Shown here piece after piece: positions 37,147 through 46,629 of a DNA stretch of 51,762 bases; the first letter of the stretch is position 1, and each line of letters starts with the position of its first letter. The notes under the pieces are model-generated. The model was not told the origin of the DNA, did no database searches, and was given only the letters and a program-made list of their open reading frames with translations. Source of the DNA: Salinibacillus xinjiangensis (lineage in GTDB: Bacteria > Bacillota > Bacilli > Bacillales > Alkalibacillaceae); the NCBI RefSeq assembly GCF_009649735.1, contig NZ_WJNH01000017.1, positions 1 to 51,762 of the forward strand, in the 5' to 3' direction. A program made the translations under genes and the position numbers.

Positions 37147-37887
37147 ATGAAGAAGGGTACCATTAAACAGATTCTATTAATTACAGATGGATGTTCCAAT
37201 CAAGGAGAGGATCCATCATCTGTTAGTGCTTTAGCTCATCAGCATGGAATCACCGTAAACGTGATTGGAGTGTTAGAGGATGAGCAATCTGAACAGCCTG
37301 AGGGGTTAGAAGAAGTAGAGGATATTGCCAAGGCTGGGGGTGGAGTTAGTAGAATCGTTTATGCCAAGGCGTTGTCACAAACGGTACAAATGGTAACAAG
37401 ACAAGCAATGACTCAAACCTTACAAGGAGTTGTAAACCAAGAATTACAACAAATATTAGGCTCGGAGAAGTCCATGGAAGACCTCCCACCAGAAAAACGT
37501 GGGGAAGTGATGGAGGTTGTAGAGGATTTAGGCGAAACAAGCAATTTAGAGGTTCTAGTATTGGTAGATACAAGTGCAAGTATGGCTCATAAGCTTCCAA
37601 CCGTGAAAGAATCACTGGAAGATCTATCGTTGAGTTTAAATGCACGAACAGGGAATAATCGATTTGCCATATATAGCTTCCCTGGTAAAAAGCAGCCTGT
37701 TCATGAAATCATGCCGTGGACAAATGAGCTTTCCAATATCGCATCGGTCTTCCCTAGATTAACGAGTGGAGGCATTACTCCAACAGGACCGGCCTTGAAA
37801 GATGTTATGTATCGTTTTCAATCAACACCAAAGCTAGAAGGATGGGGTTCTACCGATGAGACCATCTACGAAGAAACTGGTTACTAA
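37147..37887 (+). CDS. yabS: YabS, von Willebrand factor A domain protein
   Basis: A 246-residue cytoplasmic protein. A VWA/integrin-like domain is centred on residues 135-240 with the metal-site motif VDTSASM (DxSxS) and TSGGITPTGP; the N-terminal half also starts with a VWA-like ILLITDGCSNQGEDP, so there may be two related units. Function unknown. The gene is next to the kinase yabT in all Bacillaceae I recall. ATG 37147 follows GAGGAGGGA. It overlaps yabT by 32 bases, so coupling is likely. Confidence 0.88.
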   Translation: MKKGTIKQILLITDGCSNQGEDPSSVSALAHQHGITVNVIGVLEDEQSEQPEGLEEVEDIAKAGGGVSRIVYAKALSQTVQMVTRQAMTQTLQGVVNQELQQILGSEKSMEDLPPEKRGEVMEVVEDLGETSNLEVLVLVDTSASMAHKLPTVKESLEDLSLSLNARTGNNRFAIYSFPGKKQPVHEIMPWTNELSNIASVFPRLTSGGITPTGPALKDVMYRFQSTPKLEGWGSTDETIYEETGY

Positions 37888-38833
37888 TCTTAGTCCTGGT
37901 ACAAAAATTAAAGGCAAATGGCACCAGCAAACATACCAAATCGTCAAACTACTTGGTTCAGGTACGATAGGTTCGGTTTATTTAGCTCTTCATAATCAAA
38001 GCTATGTAGCGCTAAAAATTAGTGACCAGCCATCGGCCATTACAACAGAAGTAAACGTACTGAAAGCATTTAAGAAGGTCCAGGGAAGTCGCCTCGGGCC
38101 TTCTTTGTTGGATGTCGATGATTGGATCATCACGAAGGATCAATCCTATTCCTTTTATGTGATGGAATATTTAAGGGGGTATGAGCTGAACACCTTTATT
38201 AAGAGAAAAGGCTATGAATGGCTAGGTATTTTGATTGTTCAGCTTTTAAGTGATTTACGCGAGCTTCATGACCAAGGGTGGGTGTTTGGGGACTTAAAGC
38301 CTGAAAATGTTATTGTCACTGATGCTCCGCCGAGACTTCGTTTAATAGATGTTGGTGGAACAACTAAGCAAGGAAGAGCTGTGAAGGAATATACTGAGTT
38401 TTATGATCGTGGGTACTGGGGATTAGGTACACGGAAGGCAGACCCAGCCTATGACCTTTTTGCTGTTGCTATGGTAATGATTCAAGTATTTTATCCAAAT
38501 CGTTTTGATAAAGGCCCGAACCCTTATCGAACCCTTACATATAAAATAAAGCAAAGTCCAATATTAAGAAGGTATGCTGGTTGTTTGGAAAAAGCTTTAT
38601 TAGGAAAGTACACCTCCAGTTCAGAAATGAGTCAGGATCTTTCCAAAATTATATTAAAGCGGCAACAATCTAGTTCACAAAACACAAAAACCCGCAGCCA
38701 ACCTAGAAGGAATAACTCAACAGTAAAGCGTCAGCAAAGAAAACAAAAACACTATCAATGGGAGGAATCACTTGGAATCGCAATGGTTACCGCACTATTT
38801 ACGATTTTTTACTTTGTCATTCATATGCTTTAA
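37856..38833 (+). CDS. yabT: Hanks-type Ser/Thr kinase YabT (PrkD)
   Basis: A 325-residue membrane-anchored kinase. In B. subtilis YabT is expressed in sporulation, is activated by DNA, and phosphorylates RecA, AbrB and others. The glycine loop is GSGTIGSVYLA (about 24-34), the lysine is in VALKIS, and the catalytic loop is FGDLKPEN (no HRD arginine), with DVGG in place of DFG: an atypical but family-like kinase. A basic stretch (about 265-300) could bind DNA, and a final membrane segment (about 305-325) anchors it. The start is ATG 37856 within yabS. Confidence 0.9.
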   Translation: MRPSTKKLVTNLSPGTKIKGKWHQQTYQIVKLLGSGTIGSVYLALHNQSYVALKISDQPSAITTEVNVLKAFKKVQGSRLGPSLLDVDDWIITKDQSYSFYVMEYLRGYELNTFIKRKGYEWLGILIVQLLSDLRELHDQGWVFGDLKPENVIVTDAPPRLRLIDVGGTTKQGRAVKEYTEFYDRGYWGLGTRKADPAYDLFAVAMVMIQVFYPNRFDKGPNPYRTLTYKIKQSPILRRYAGCLEKALLGKYTSSSEMSQDLSKIILKRQQSSSQNTKTRSQPRRNNSTVKRQQRKQKHYQWEESLGIAMVTALFTIFYFVIHML

Positions 38834-38916
38834 TCTAGTCCTTTTCTCTTTGCACCTACTTTTATGAAAGTGATAGGATAAGGTTGTATGTAGTTGAAGT
38901 GAATGGAGTGGCTCGA

Positions 38917-40311
38917 TTGATAGAAGAAAAGGTTTTATCCTACTGTGAAAATCATCACTTATTTAAACGAGGTGACCATATCTATATAGCGGTTTCTGGA
39001 GGTCCTGATTCTATGGGATTACTGCACTTTTTTAAAACAATTCGGGACCGCTATCAGCTTACCCTAACTGCCTTAACAGTCGATCACCAGCTACGAGGAG
39101 ATGAATCGCATCAGGATGTTCAGTATGTGAAGGAAATGTGCCAAAAGTGGTCCATTACCTGCGTCGACACCAGTATTGATGTGAATAAGTATAAGAAAGA
39201 CCATAAGCTGGGGACACAATTAGCAGCAAGAAAACTACGGTATGATTTCTTTGCTAATGAAATGAAAAAAAGCCGATCACCCCTATTAGCCATGGCACAT
39301 CATGGTGATGATCAGGTTGAAACGATGTTTATGCAGCTAACTAGAGGTGCTAACCCAAAAGGAATTCCCTTCAAGCGAGAGTTTTCCAATGGATGGATCA
39401 TCCGGCCTTTTTTAGGCTTAACTAGGCAAGAAATACAAATGTATTGTGACACAAATGAGATTACTCCGAGATATGACCCCTCGAATGAGGATGAAGTATA
39501 CACGAGGAATGCCTTTCGCAAAAAGATTATTCCAGTTGTAAAATCCTATAATCCAAGCATACATGAAAGCTTGTTAACCGTTAGTGAATTCTTAAATGAA
39601 GATGAACAATTTTTATTTAAGGAAGCGGAAAAAATCCTAACAGAATGCGTGGTTTGGGATGAGAAAGAAGAAGGTCAAGTAAAGCTAAATATTAAGAAGT
39701 TTATGGGGTATGCTCGACCTTTACAAAGGAGAGCCTTTCATCTAATATTAAACTATCTTTACAAAACTAAAGAAATGGACTTTTCTTCTACCCATATTGA
39801 AAGCATTCTTCATATAATTGAAACGGGTAGACCGAATGCCAAAGTTGATCTTCCGGGTGGGTTAAGAGGGATTCGTGTTTATGATGATTTTATTCTTACC
39901 TTTCATAGCATTTCAATCATCCCATACCATAAAAAAATTCACCCTGGTGACATTACCACCCTTCCTGATGGAGCGGAAATTCAGTTAGAGGTTCTTTACC
40001 AAAAGGAAAGACCATTAGAACAAGATCCGACCATTTTTGTTTGTGATGCCTCAAGCATCCCTTTTCCACTTATTGTGAGAACGAGACAGGACGGGGATAA
40101 AATGAGAGTTCGTGGTTTAGGGGGAAGGAAAAAACTGAAGGATATTTTTATTGATGAGAAGATTCCGAAAGACCAACGGGAACAATGGCCTGTTATTACC
40201 GATTACAATGGGCAGCTTTTGTGGGTTCCTAACCTGAAAAAAGGTGAGGTGGAGGAAACATCTAATAATCAAAAATGGCTTCGGTTAAAGGTTTTCAATC
40301 AGACTTTATAG
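38917..40311 (+). CDS. tilS: tRNA(Ile)-lysidine synthase
   Basis: A 464-residue ATPase that converts C34 of tRNA-Ile(CAU) to lysidine, so that it reads AUA. The PP-loop SGGPDS is at 27-32; the N-terminal ATPase domain runs to about 210, followed by the TilS substrate-binding and C-terminal domains (VRTRQDGDKMRVRGLGGRKKLKDIFID). The start is TTG 38917, six bases after GGAGTG; a longer in-frame TTG at 38884 has no site. hprT follows after 38 bases. In B. subtilis tilS and hprT are both essential-linked and co-regulate ftsH. Confidence 0.95.
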   Translation: MIEEKVLSYCENHHLFKRGDHIYIAVSGGPDSMGLLHFFKTIRDRYQLTLTALTVDHQLRGDESHQDVQYVKEMCQKWSITCVDTSIDVNKYKKDHKLGTQLAARKLRYDFFANEMKKSRSPLLAMAHHGDDQVETMFMQLTRGANPKGIPFKREFSNGWIIRPFLGLTRQEIQMYCDTNEITPRYDPSNEDEVYTRNAFRKKIIPVVKSYNPSIHESLLTVSEFLNEDEQFLFKEAEKILTECVVWDEKEEGQVKLNIKKFMGYARPLQRRAFHLILNYLYKTKEMDFSSTHIESILHIIETGRPNAKVDLPGGLRGIRVYDDFILTFHSISIIPYHKKIHPGDITTLPDGAEIQLEVLYQKERPLEQDPTIFVCDASSIPFPLIVRTRQDGDKMRVRGLGGRKKLKDIFIDEKIPKDQREQWPVITDYNGQLLWVPNLKKGEVEETSNNQKWLRLKVFNQTL

Positions 40312-40349
40312 GTTAACAAATTGATTACATATAGGAGGAACATAGGGTC

Positions 40350-40892
40350 ATGCACAACGACATAAAGGAAGTTTTAATTGCCGAAGAAGACATTCAAGAG
40401 AAGATTAAGCTCCTAGCTGGTGAATTAACGGAGGAATATCAAGACCGTTTCCCGCTGGCAATTGGTGTTCTTAAAGGTGCTCTACCATTTATGGCAGATT
40501 TACTTAAAAGGGTTGAAACCTACTTGGAAATGGACTTTATGGATGTATCAAGCTATGATGGTGGAATGAAATCCACAGGAGAAGTAAAAATTATTAAAGA
40601 TTTAAATACAAAAGTTGAAGGAAGAGATATCCTCATTATTGAAGATATTATAGATAGTGGATTAACCCTTAGCTATTTAGTTGATTTATTTAAATATCGT
40701 AAGGCTAAATCAATCAAAATTGTCACTTTGCTTGATAAACCAACTGGCAGACAGGCGGATGTAAAAGCGGATATGGTCGGATTTGAAGTTCCTGATGCGT
40801 TTGTTGTTGGATATGGATTAGATTATCAGGAAAAATATCGTAATTTACCGTATATTGGCGTCTTAAAACCAGAAGTATATTTAGGAAAGTAA
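40350..40892 (+). CDS. hprT: Hypoxanthine-guanine phosphoribosyltransferase
   Basis: A 180-residue purine salvage enzyme that makes IMP and GMP with PRPP. It shows [15 protein letters not shown], the PRPP loop [14 protein letters not shown], and [42 protein letters not shown] precedes ATG 40350. B. subtilis HprT and TilS also bind to influence ftsH expression; the same order is kept here. Confidence 0.96.
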   Translation: MHNDIKEVLIAEEDIQEKIKLLAGELTEEYQDRFPLAIGVLKGALPFMADLLKRVETYLEMDFMDVSSYDGGMKSTGEVKIIKDLNTKVEGRDILIIEDIIDSGLTLSYLVDLFKYRKAKSIKIVTLLDKPTGRQADVKADMVGFEVPDAFVVGYGLDYQEKYRNLPYIGVLKPEVYLGK

Positions 40893-40893
40893 G

Positions 40894-40932
40894 AAAAGCG
40901 GAGGCGACTGTTCAGGAGCCGGAGCTAGACAT
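40894..40932 (+). repeat. Bacillaceae-type intergenic repeat (GCGGAGGCG type)
   Basis: Immediately after hprT a GC-rich stretch reads GAAAAGCGGAGGCGACTG, TTCAGGAGCCGGAGCTAGACA. It resembles the scattered GCGGAGGCGCC...CCGGAGCTGGACA repeats I recall in Bacillaceae genomes. The likely degenerate partner is at 6004-6034 on the other strand. Confidence 0.55.
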
Positions 40933-41009
40933 CTTTGATTTTTAAAAATTAGGCATTAAATTCCCTTTACTCGTCTAAACATTTAACTAAGGGATATTAG
41001 TTGAGTATG

Positions 41010-41037
41010 TTGTTTTTTATGTGGTACTATTTATTAT
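41010..41037 (+). promoter_or_regulatory. ftsH promoter
   Basis: TTGTTT (41010-41015) and TATTAT (41032-41037) are spaced 16 bp, 29 bases before ftsH. Confidence 0.45.
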
Positions 41038-41065
41038 AGTTTTTCCGCTTGGGAGGAGGTAAGAA

Positions 41066-43084
41066 ATGAACCGGGTATTTCGCAACACGATATTTTATTT
41101 AATTATCTTTTTAGTGGTTATAGGTATTGTTGGCGTATTTAATGGGCCAAGTCAAGAAACCAAGACATTAAAATACAGTGAGTTTGTGGAAGCGTTAGAT
41201 AATGGTCAAATTGAAGAGATGACCATTCAATATACAAACTTTGCGAACTCGATTACTGGTGAGATGACCACAGAAGATAATACCCGTACATCATTCGCAA
41301 CAGAGGCGCCTGATAATGATCAGGAAATTAGTGAAATAGAAAATATTGCCTTAGAACAAAACATACCAATTGAATTTATGGCAAAAGAGGAACCAAGTGC
41401 GTGGGTTAGTTTCTTTACGTCAATTATTCCTTTTGTCATCATATTCTTTTTGATTTTCTTCCTGCTTAATCAAATGCAGGGTGGCGGCGGCCGCGTAATG
41501 AACTTTGGTAAAAGTAAAGCTAAGCTTTACAGTGAAGATAAGAAAAATGTTCGTTTTAAAGATGTGGCTGGAGCAGATGAAGAGAAGCAAGAGCTTGTAG
41601 AGGTTGTTGAATTCCTTAAGGATCCTCGCAAGTTTTCCAAAATTGGGGCTCGTATTCCAAAAGGGGTACTATTAGTAGGTCCTCCAGGTACAGGTAAAAC
41701 GCTACTTGCAAGAGCAGTAGCAGGTGAAGCTGGAGTACCATTTTTCTCTATAAGTGGTTCTGACTTTGTGGAAATGTTTGTTGGGGTTGGTGCTTCTCGT
41801 GTACGTGACTTATTTGAGAACGCTAAGAAAAACTCCCCATGCATCATCTTTATTGATGAGATTGACGCAGTAGGTCGTCAACGTGGTGCAGGCCTTGGTG
41901 GAGGTCACGATGAGCGTGAACAAACCTTAAACCAATTGCTTGTTGAAATGGACGGTTTTGGTGCGAACGAAGGCATTATCATTATTGCTGCAACGAACCG
42001 ACCAGATATTTTAGACCCTGCCTTATTACGTCCTGGACGTTTCGACCGTCAAATTCCGGTTAATCGACCAGATGTAAAAGGCCGTGAAGAGGTCTTGAAA
42101 GTTCATGCTCAAAATAAACCGCTTGGTAAATCAGTTGATATTAAAACGATTGCTATGCGTACACCAGGATTTTCGGGAGCCGATCTTGAAAACCTACTAA
42201 ACGAAGCAGCACTAGTGGCTGCGCGGACAGATAAGTCTGCAATTGAAATGGAAGACGTCGACGAAGCGATCGACCGAGTGATTGCAGGTCCGGCGAAGAA
42301 GAGTCGTGTCATCTCCAAGAAGGAACGAAATATTGTTGCTTTCCATGAAAGTGGACATACCGTAATTGGTATGGTACTTGATGATGCCGATATGGTTCAT
42401 AAGGTAACAATTGTTCCTCGTGGTCAGGCTGGCGGTTATGCGGTTATGCTACCACGAGAGGATCGCTACTTTATGACAAAACCTGAACTGTTAGATAAAA
42501 TCACTGGATTATTAGGTGGTCGTGTCGCTGAGGAAGTGACCTTTGGCGAAGTCAGTACAGGTGCACATAATGACTTCCAGCGTGCAACAGACATTGCCCG
42601 TAAAATGGTTACCGAGTATGGTATGAGCGATAAGCTTGGACCACTTCAGTTCGGTAGTAGCCAAGGTGGTCAGGTCTTCTTAGGTAAAGACATTCAAAAT
42701 GAGCAAAACTACAGTGATAAGATTGCTTATGAAATTGATACAGAGGTTCAAAACATTATCCTTGAATGTTATGACCGTGCGAAAACCATATTGACAGATA
42801 ATAAAGATAAGCTTGATTTAATTGCTAATACATTATTGGATGTTGAAACATTAGATGCTCATCAAATTAAAGGCTTGTTTGAAGATGGACGTATGCCTGA
42901 GGTTGTAAAAGAGGTTAAGGCAGATGATGTGGAGACAAAGGAAGAAAAAACGACTGATTCTGATGATGTAAAAGTAAACATTCAAGCGAAGAAGAATGAA
43001 AATGAATCTGAGCAAGCTGATACAGATGCAAAGGATTCTAATAATGATACACAAAGTGATTCAAACGACCAGGAAGATAAATAA
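41066..43084 (+). CDS. ftsH: ATP-dependent zinc metalloprotease FtsH
   Basis: A 672-residue membrane AAA+ protease controlling SpoVM, Spo0E and membrane protein quality. Two membrane segments (about 10-26 and 110-132) frame an extracellular domain. The AAA+ module has Walker A GPPGTGKT (205-212) and IIFIDEID, and the protease domain has HESGH (427-431) binding zinc. The tail from about residue 605 is a long acidic/Asn-rich extension, longer than in B. subtilis FtsH (637 residues). GGAGGAGGT precedes ATG 41066. coaX, the usual next gene, is missing. Confidence 0.97.
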   Translation: MNRVFRNTIFYLIIFLVVIGIVGVFNGPSQETKTLKYSEFVEALDNGQIEEMTIQYTNFANSITGEMTTEDNTRTSFATEAPDNDQEISEIENIALEQNIPIEFMAKEEPSAWVSFFTSIIPFVIIFFLIFFLLNQMQGGGGRVMNFGKSKAKLYSEDKKNVRFKDVAGADEEKQELVEVVEFLKDPRKFSKIGARIPKGVLLVGPPGTGKTLLARAVAGEAGVPFFSISGSDFVEMFVGVGASRVRDLFENAKKNSPCIIFIDEIDAVGRQRGAGLGGGHDEREQTLNQLLVEMDGFGANEGIIIIAATNRPDILDPALLRPGRFDRQIPVNRPDVKGREEVLKVHAQNKPLGKSVDIKTIAMRTPGFSGADLENLLNEAALVAARTDKSAIEMEDVDEAIDRVIAGPAKKSRVISKKERNIVAFHESGHTVIGMVLDDADMVHKVTIVPRGQAGGYAVMLPREDRYFMTKPELLDKITGLLGGRVAEEVTFGEVSTGAHNDFQRATDIARKMVTEYGMSDKLGPLQFGSSQGGQVFLGKDIQNEQNYSDKIAYEIDTEVQNIILECYDRAKTILTDNKDKLDLIANTLLDVETLDAHQIKGLFEDGRMPEVVKEVKADDVETKEEKTTDSDDVKVNIQAKKNENESEQADTDAKDSNNDTQSDSNDQEDK

Positions 43085-43097
43085 AGATAGAAAGAGG

Positions 43098-43132
43098 GCT
43101 TCAGCCGCGTTAAGTGGCTGGAGCTTTTTTTG
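43098..43132 (+). terminator. ftsH terminator
   Basis: GCTTCAGCCGC (43098-43108) pairs with GTGGCTGGAGC (43114-43124), followed by T run. Confidence 0.85.
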
Positions 43133-43167
43133 GTTGTTAAGAGTGGTGTTGTATGGTGAGGTGTATG

Positions 43168-43475
43168 TGACGTGAATTGGTGCAGGGGTGACTGAAATAG
43201 GATGTGAAGTGACTGGAATACAGCCTTATTTGACGTGAATATAGGCTGTAGACTGAATAAACATGATTGTGACGCGTTTATAATAGATGCTTACTTGATT
43301 CCGAACCAACGTGACGGAATTCTCACCCCCTGACATGATTCATACCGATACTGACGGAATGCCTGTTGCCCCAAAAATATAAGAAGTAAACGAAGGATAT
43401 TGTGACGGGATTATTATTGAAACTGACGGAATTTAAAAACACTTCGACATGATTATTCACTAAAGTGACAAGATC
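43168..43475 (+). repeat. Phased TGACnnGAAT array, about 21-bp period
   Basis: The 564-base gap between ftsH and hslO holds 14 degenerate 10-base units beginning at 43168, 43189, 43210, 43231, 43250, 43270, 43291, 43312, 43331, 43352, 43403, 43424, 43445 and 43466; a weaker one may lie at 43382. Steps are 21, 21, 21, 19, 20, 21, 21, 19, 21, 51, 21, 21, 21. Examples are TGACGTGAAT, TGACTGGAAT, TTACTTGATT, TGACGGAATT and TGACATGATT. The 11 bases between cores are not conserved. All units point the same way. No reading frame stays open. It occupies the place of coaX. Confidence 0.75.
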
Positions 43476-43522
43476 TCCCACCCTAGCTCGGTTTCATATA
43501 TGTGCGTAGGGGATGTGAACTA

Positions 43523-43531
43523 TGGTATGAT
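43523..43531 (+). promoter_or_regulatory. hslO promoter (extended -10)
   Basis: TGGTATGAT (43523-43531) forms an extended -10 with no clear -35. It lies 48 bases after the last array unit and 118 before hslO. Confidence 0.5.
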
Positions 43532-43648
43532 GTTTATCGAAAAACAAATAGCCAAGTATTGTTAATATAATTGGTTTTTCTGCAGGGAATAAAAGTAGTA
43601 AGGACTTCCCCCCTTAATAACAACCAGAGAATGAAAGGATTGACATAT

Positions 43649-44518
43649 ATGAGTGATTATTTAGTACGTGCTACAGCATTTGATGGAGCAGTTCGCGCCT
43701 TTGCTGTCCAGTCAACAGAAACGGTAAATGAAGCAGCGAGACGTCAGGATACGTGGGCAACGGCTTCAGCTGCTTTAGGGAGAACCATAACCATTTCTGC
43801 CATGATGGGAGCAATGTTAAAAGGAAAGGATCAGATTACAGTCAAGGTTGAAGGAAATGGGCCAATTGGGGCCATTGTCGCCGATTCCAACGCCAATGGT
43901 GAGGTTCGCGGTTACGTGCACAACCCTCATGTCGATTTTGATTTAAATGATAAAGGAAAATTAGATGTACGAAGAGCTGTCGGAACAGAGGGTTTCATTA
44001 GTGTCGTGAAAGATCTAGGATTACGAGACAACTTTACTGGACAAACGCCGATTGTCTCTGGTGAGATTGGCGAAGATTTCACTTACTATTTTGCAACTTC
44101 AGAACAGGTTCCTTCCGCAGTTGGGGCTGGAGTACTCGTAAATCCAGACCTATCAATTTTAGCGGCTGGTGGATTTATTATTCAGTTAATGCCAGGAGCG
44201 AGTGACGAGACTATTACATTGTTGGAGGAACGCATTCAACAAATCCCACCAATCTCCAGTATGATTAGATCAGGGAAAACACCGGAAGAAATATTGGAAA
44301 CCATTTTAGAGGGTGGAAACGTAAACTTCTTGGACAGCCATCCTATATCCTTTTCATGTAAGTGCTCTAGAGAACGAATTGCCAATGCCATTTCAGGTTT
44401 AGGTAATGAGGAGATTCAAGCAATGATTGAGGAAGATCAAGGAGCCAGTGCTACCTGTCATTTCTGTAATGAGTCCTACGAGTTTTCTGTTGAAGATTTA
44501 GAGAAATTAAAATCATAA
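43649..44518 (+). CDS. hslO: Redox-regulated chaperone Hsp33
   Basis: A 289-residue chaperone that is switched on by oxidation. The C-terminal switch has four zinc-binding cysteines, Cys237/Cys239 (CKC) and Cys270/Cys273 (CHFC), which form disulfides when zinc is lost. The N-terminal part (about 1-230) is the substrate-binding domain ([16 protein letters not shown]). ATG 43649 is preceded by GAAAGGA; a longer in-frame start near 43571 has no site. yacD follows closely as in B. subtilis. Confidence 0.95.
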   Translation: MSDYLVRATAFDGAVRAFAVQSTETVNEAARRQDTWATASAALGRTITISAMMGAMLKGKDQITVKVEGNGPIGAIVADSNANGEVRGYVHNPHVDFDLNDKGKLDVRRAVGTEGFISVVKDLGLRDNFTGQTPIVSGEIGEDFTYYFATSEQVPSAVGAGVLVNPDLSILAAGGFIIQLMPGASDETITLLEERIQQIPPISSMIRSGKTPEEILETILEGGNVNFLDSHPISFSCKCSRERIANAISGLGNEEIQAMIEEDQGASATCHFCNESYEFSVEDLEKLKS

Positions 44519-44538
44519 GCGTCAAAGAGGTGGCTAAA

Positions 44539-45432
44539 TTGTCGAAACGGCTATTGTGGGGAATGATTGTGATTTTAATCATAACCAATATTGCCTCCAT
44601 TCTTATTTTATCGAATAAATCGGTATTAAGAGATGCGGAAAGCGGAGAAAAGCTTCCAAAAGAAGTGGCTATTGTAGGGGACAAGTCCATCAAAGCTAAT
44701 CAATGGATACAAAGCCTACAGGGAGAATATGGAGAAGAGCATTTAAAAAAGTTAATTAACCAAGAGGTTGTTTTTCAGCTTGCAGAGCAAAATGATCTTT
44801 CAATGGATGATAAGTTCCTCCAAAGAGAGCTCGCTGTCATCCAATCAGCAGCAGGACTCTTAAGCGAGGAGGAGCTGGAACAAAAAAGAGAGCAATGGGA
44901 AACCACTATCCGCTACCAAGCCTATTTACGAGACCTTTTAACCCAAAATATCGGGATTGATGAAAATGAGCTGAACGAAGCCTATCAAGATAAGCCTGAC
45001 CAATATGATTTTGCTAAATCCTATCAGCTATCTCAAATCATGGTAGAAGATTCACAAACCGCAAATCAAATAGTGAGTGAGTTAGAAAATGGGGCTTCAT
45101 TTGCTAATTTAGCTCGTGAATATTCAATTGATTTGCACACCAAAAATAAAGGTGGCTATTTAGGGTACTTTCCTGAGGATAATACCTATCTTCCTGACAT
45201 ATACTTTAATACTGCGGAAAACATGGAGACTAATACATATAGTCAACCGTTTGAAATCAGCGATGGCACAGTGATTTTATATTTACATCAAGAGCTGCCT
45301 AGCATTGACTTAGAGTATGAGGATGTCAAAAATGAGCTAAGAAGAGAGATCGCAATGGACAAAATTGGGCATGAGGTTTCAGCGGAACAGTTGTGGGGTG
45401 AGGTTGGAGTTAAGTGGATTTATGGTGATTAA
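44539..45432 (+). CDS. yacD: PrsA-like peptidyl-prolyl isomerase YacD
   Basis: A 297-residue membrane-anchored or exported protein. A hydrophobic N-terminal segment (about 6-25) acts as signal/anchor without a lipobox cysteine, so it is not a PrsA lipoprotein. Residues about 165-265 form a parvulin (PpiC) domain (YQLSQIMVEDSQTA, FANLAREYSID, GGYLGYF), and a SurA-type N-terminal helical part (about 30-150) flanks it. The start is TTG 44539, six bases after AGAGGTGG; GTG 44530 is inside that site. Role unproven. Confidence 0.85.
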   Translation: MSKRLLWGMIVILIITNIASILILSNKSVLRDAESGEKLPKEVAIVGDKSIKANQWIQSLQGEYGEEHLKKLINQEVVFQLAEQNDLSMDDKFLQRELAVIQSAAGLLSEEELEQKREQWETTIRYQAYLRDLLTQNIGIDENELNEAYQDKPDQYDFAKSYQLSQIMVEDSQTANQIVSELENGASFANLAREYSIDLHTKNKGGYLGYFPEDNTYLPDIYFNTAENMETNTYSQPFEISDGTVILYLHQELPSIDLEYEDVKNELRREIAMDKIGHEVSAEQLWGEVGVKWIYGD

Positions 45433-45550
45433 AAAACCAATAAATTTTTACGTATTCTATCAAATTGTTTGACATTTTTGACCATATCTCATAAGGTATA
45501 ATTAAAGTTTGTAAATCATATAAAATTACTCGGGATTAGGGGTGTTTTGA

Positions 45551-46474
45551 ATGTCAGTTTATGAAAATATTGTAGATGTTATTGGCAACACACCAATTGT
45601 TAAACTAAACCATGTTGGAGATGAAAACAGCGCAGATATTTACGTAAAACTAGAATACATGAACCCAGGTAGCTCTGTTAAGGACCGTATTGCAAAAGCG
45701 ATGGTTGAAGATGCTGAAGAAAAGGGTCTATTAAAAGCTGGTGACACCATTATTGAACCTACAAGTGGAAATACCGGTATTGGACTAGCAATGGTCGCAG
45801 CAGCAAAGGGTTACCGTGCTGTGCTAGTTATGCCTGATACCATGAGTCAAGAGCGTCGCAACTTACTTCGTGCTTATGGTGCAGAACTAGTTTTAACTCC
45901 AGGTAGTGAAGGAATGAAGGGTGCTATTGCTAAGGCTGAGGAGCTTAGAAAAGAAAAGGGTTATTTCATGCCACAGCAATTTAATAATGAAGCTAACCCA
46001 AAAGTTCATGCTGAGACAACTGGAAAAGAAATTGTCAACCAGATGGGTGACCAGTTAGATGCGTTTGTTTCAGGTATTGGTACAGGTGGTACAATCACTG
46101 GCGCAGGTCAGGTTCTTAAGGGTCACTTTAATGACATTAAGCTTTATGCGGTAGAGCCAACCGATTCAGCTATTCTTTCAGGTGGAAAGCCTGGTCCACA
46201 TAAGATTCAGGGAATTGGTGCTGGATTTGTTCCAGGAGTTCTTGATACGAAGGTATATGATGGAGTTATTACGGTAGCGAATGAGGATGCCTTTGAAACA
46301 GCAAGAGCTGTAGCGAAAAGTGAAGGAATTCTAGGTGGAATTTCTTCAGGTGCGGCGATTCATGCTGCAAAACAAGTAGCCAAAGAACTTGGAAAAGGGA
46401 AAAAGGTATTAGCCATTCTCCCAAGTAACGGTGAACGTTACCTAACTACTCCACTTTATAATTTTGAAGATTAA
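45551..46474 (+). CDS. cysK: Cysteine synthase A (O-acetylserine sulfhydrylase)
   Basis: A 307-residue PLP enzyme making cysteine from O-acetylserine and sulfide. Lys44 in SSVKDR holds the cofactor; the substrate loop is [10 protein letters not shown] and the phosphate is held by GTGGTITG. In B. subtilis CysK also steers the repressor CymR, and this gene is itself CymR-controlled. A TATAAT at 45497-45502 is a likely -10, but no -35 at proper spacing is seen. AGGGGTG precedes the ATG. A strong terminator follows; pabB-pabA-pabC, next in B. subtilis, are absent. Confidence 0.96.
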   Translation: MSVYENIVDVIGNTPIVKLNHVGDENSADIYVKLEYMNPGSSVKDRIAKAMVEDAEEKGLLKAGDTIIEPTSGNTGIGLAMVAAAKGYRAVLVMPDTMSQERRNLLRAYGAELVLTPGSEGMKGAIAKAEELRKEKGYFMPQQFNNEANPKVHAETTGKEIVNQMGDQLDAFVSGIGTGGTITGAGQVLKGHFNDIKLYAVEPTDSAILSGGKPGPHKIQGIGAGFVPGVLDTKVYDGVITVANEDAFETARAVAKSEGILGGISSGAAIHAAKQVAKELGKGKKVLAILPSNGERYLTTPLYNFED

Positions 46475-46484
46475 TGTACTGATT

Positions 46485-46524
46485 AAAGGCCAGACGCTCA
46501 ATCAATGAGTGTCTGGCCTTTTTT
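46485..46524 (+). terminator. cysK terminator
   Basis: AAAGGCCAGACGCTC (46485-46499) pairs with GAGTGTCTGGCCTTT, followed by T run. Confidence 0.92.
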
Positions 46525-46581
46525 ACGCATATGAAAAAATAACGATTTTTATCATTACAGGATAAATTCTTGTTTTTCTAA

Positions 46582-46590
46582 TGTTAGAAT
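46582..46590 (+). promoter_or_regulatory. folP operon promoter (extended -10)
   Basis: TG at 46582-46583, one base, then TAGAAT at 46585-46590. The -35 is poor. It would start the folP-folB-folK-yazB-dusB unit. Confidence 0.45.
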
Positions 46591-46629
46591 GATATTAGAT
46601 TTTAAGAGAAATGAAATGGAGTGTCAGAC

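Noticed and set aside
43168-43475. CRISPR array
   Set aside because: Repeat cores are only 10 bases and degenerate, spacers are about 11 bases, and no cas genes are near. CRISPR repeats are longer and almost identical.
43133-43640. Remnant of coaX
   Set aside because: No frame stays open for any length and no type III pantothenate kinase motif (DxGNT) is seen; the phased words explain the sequence better.
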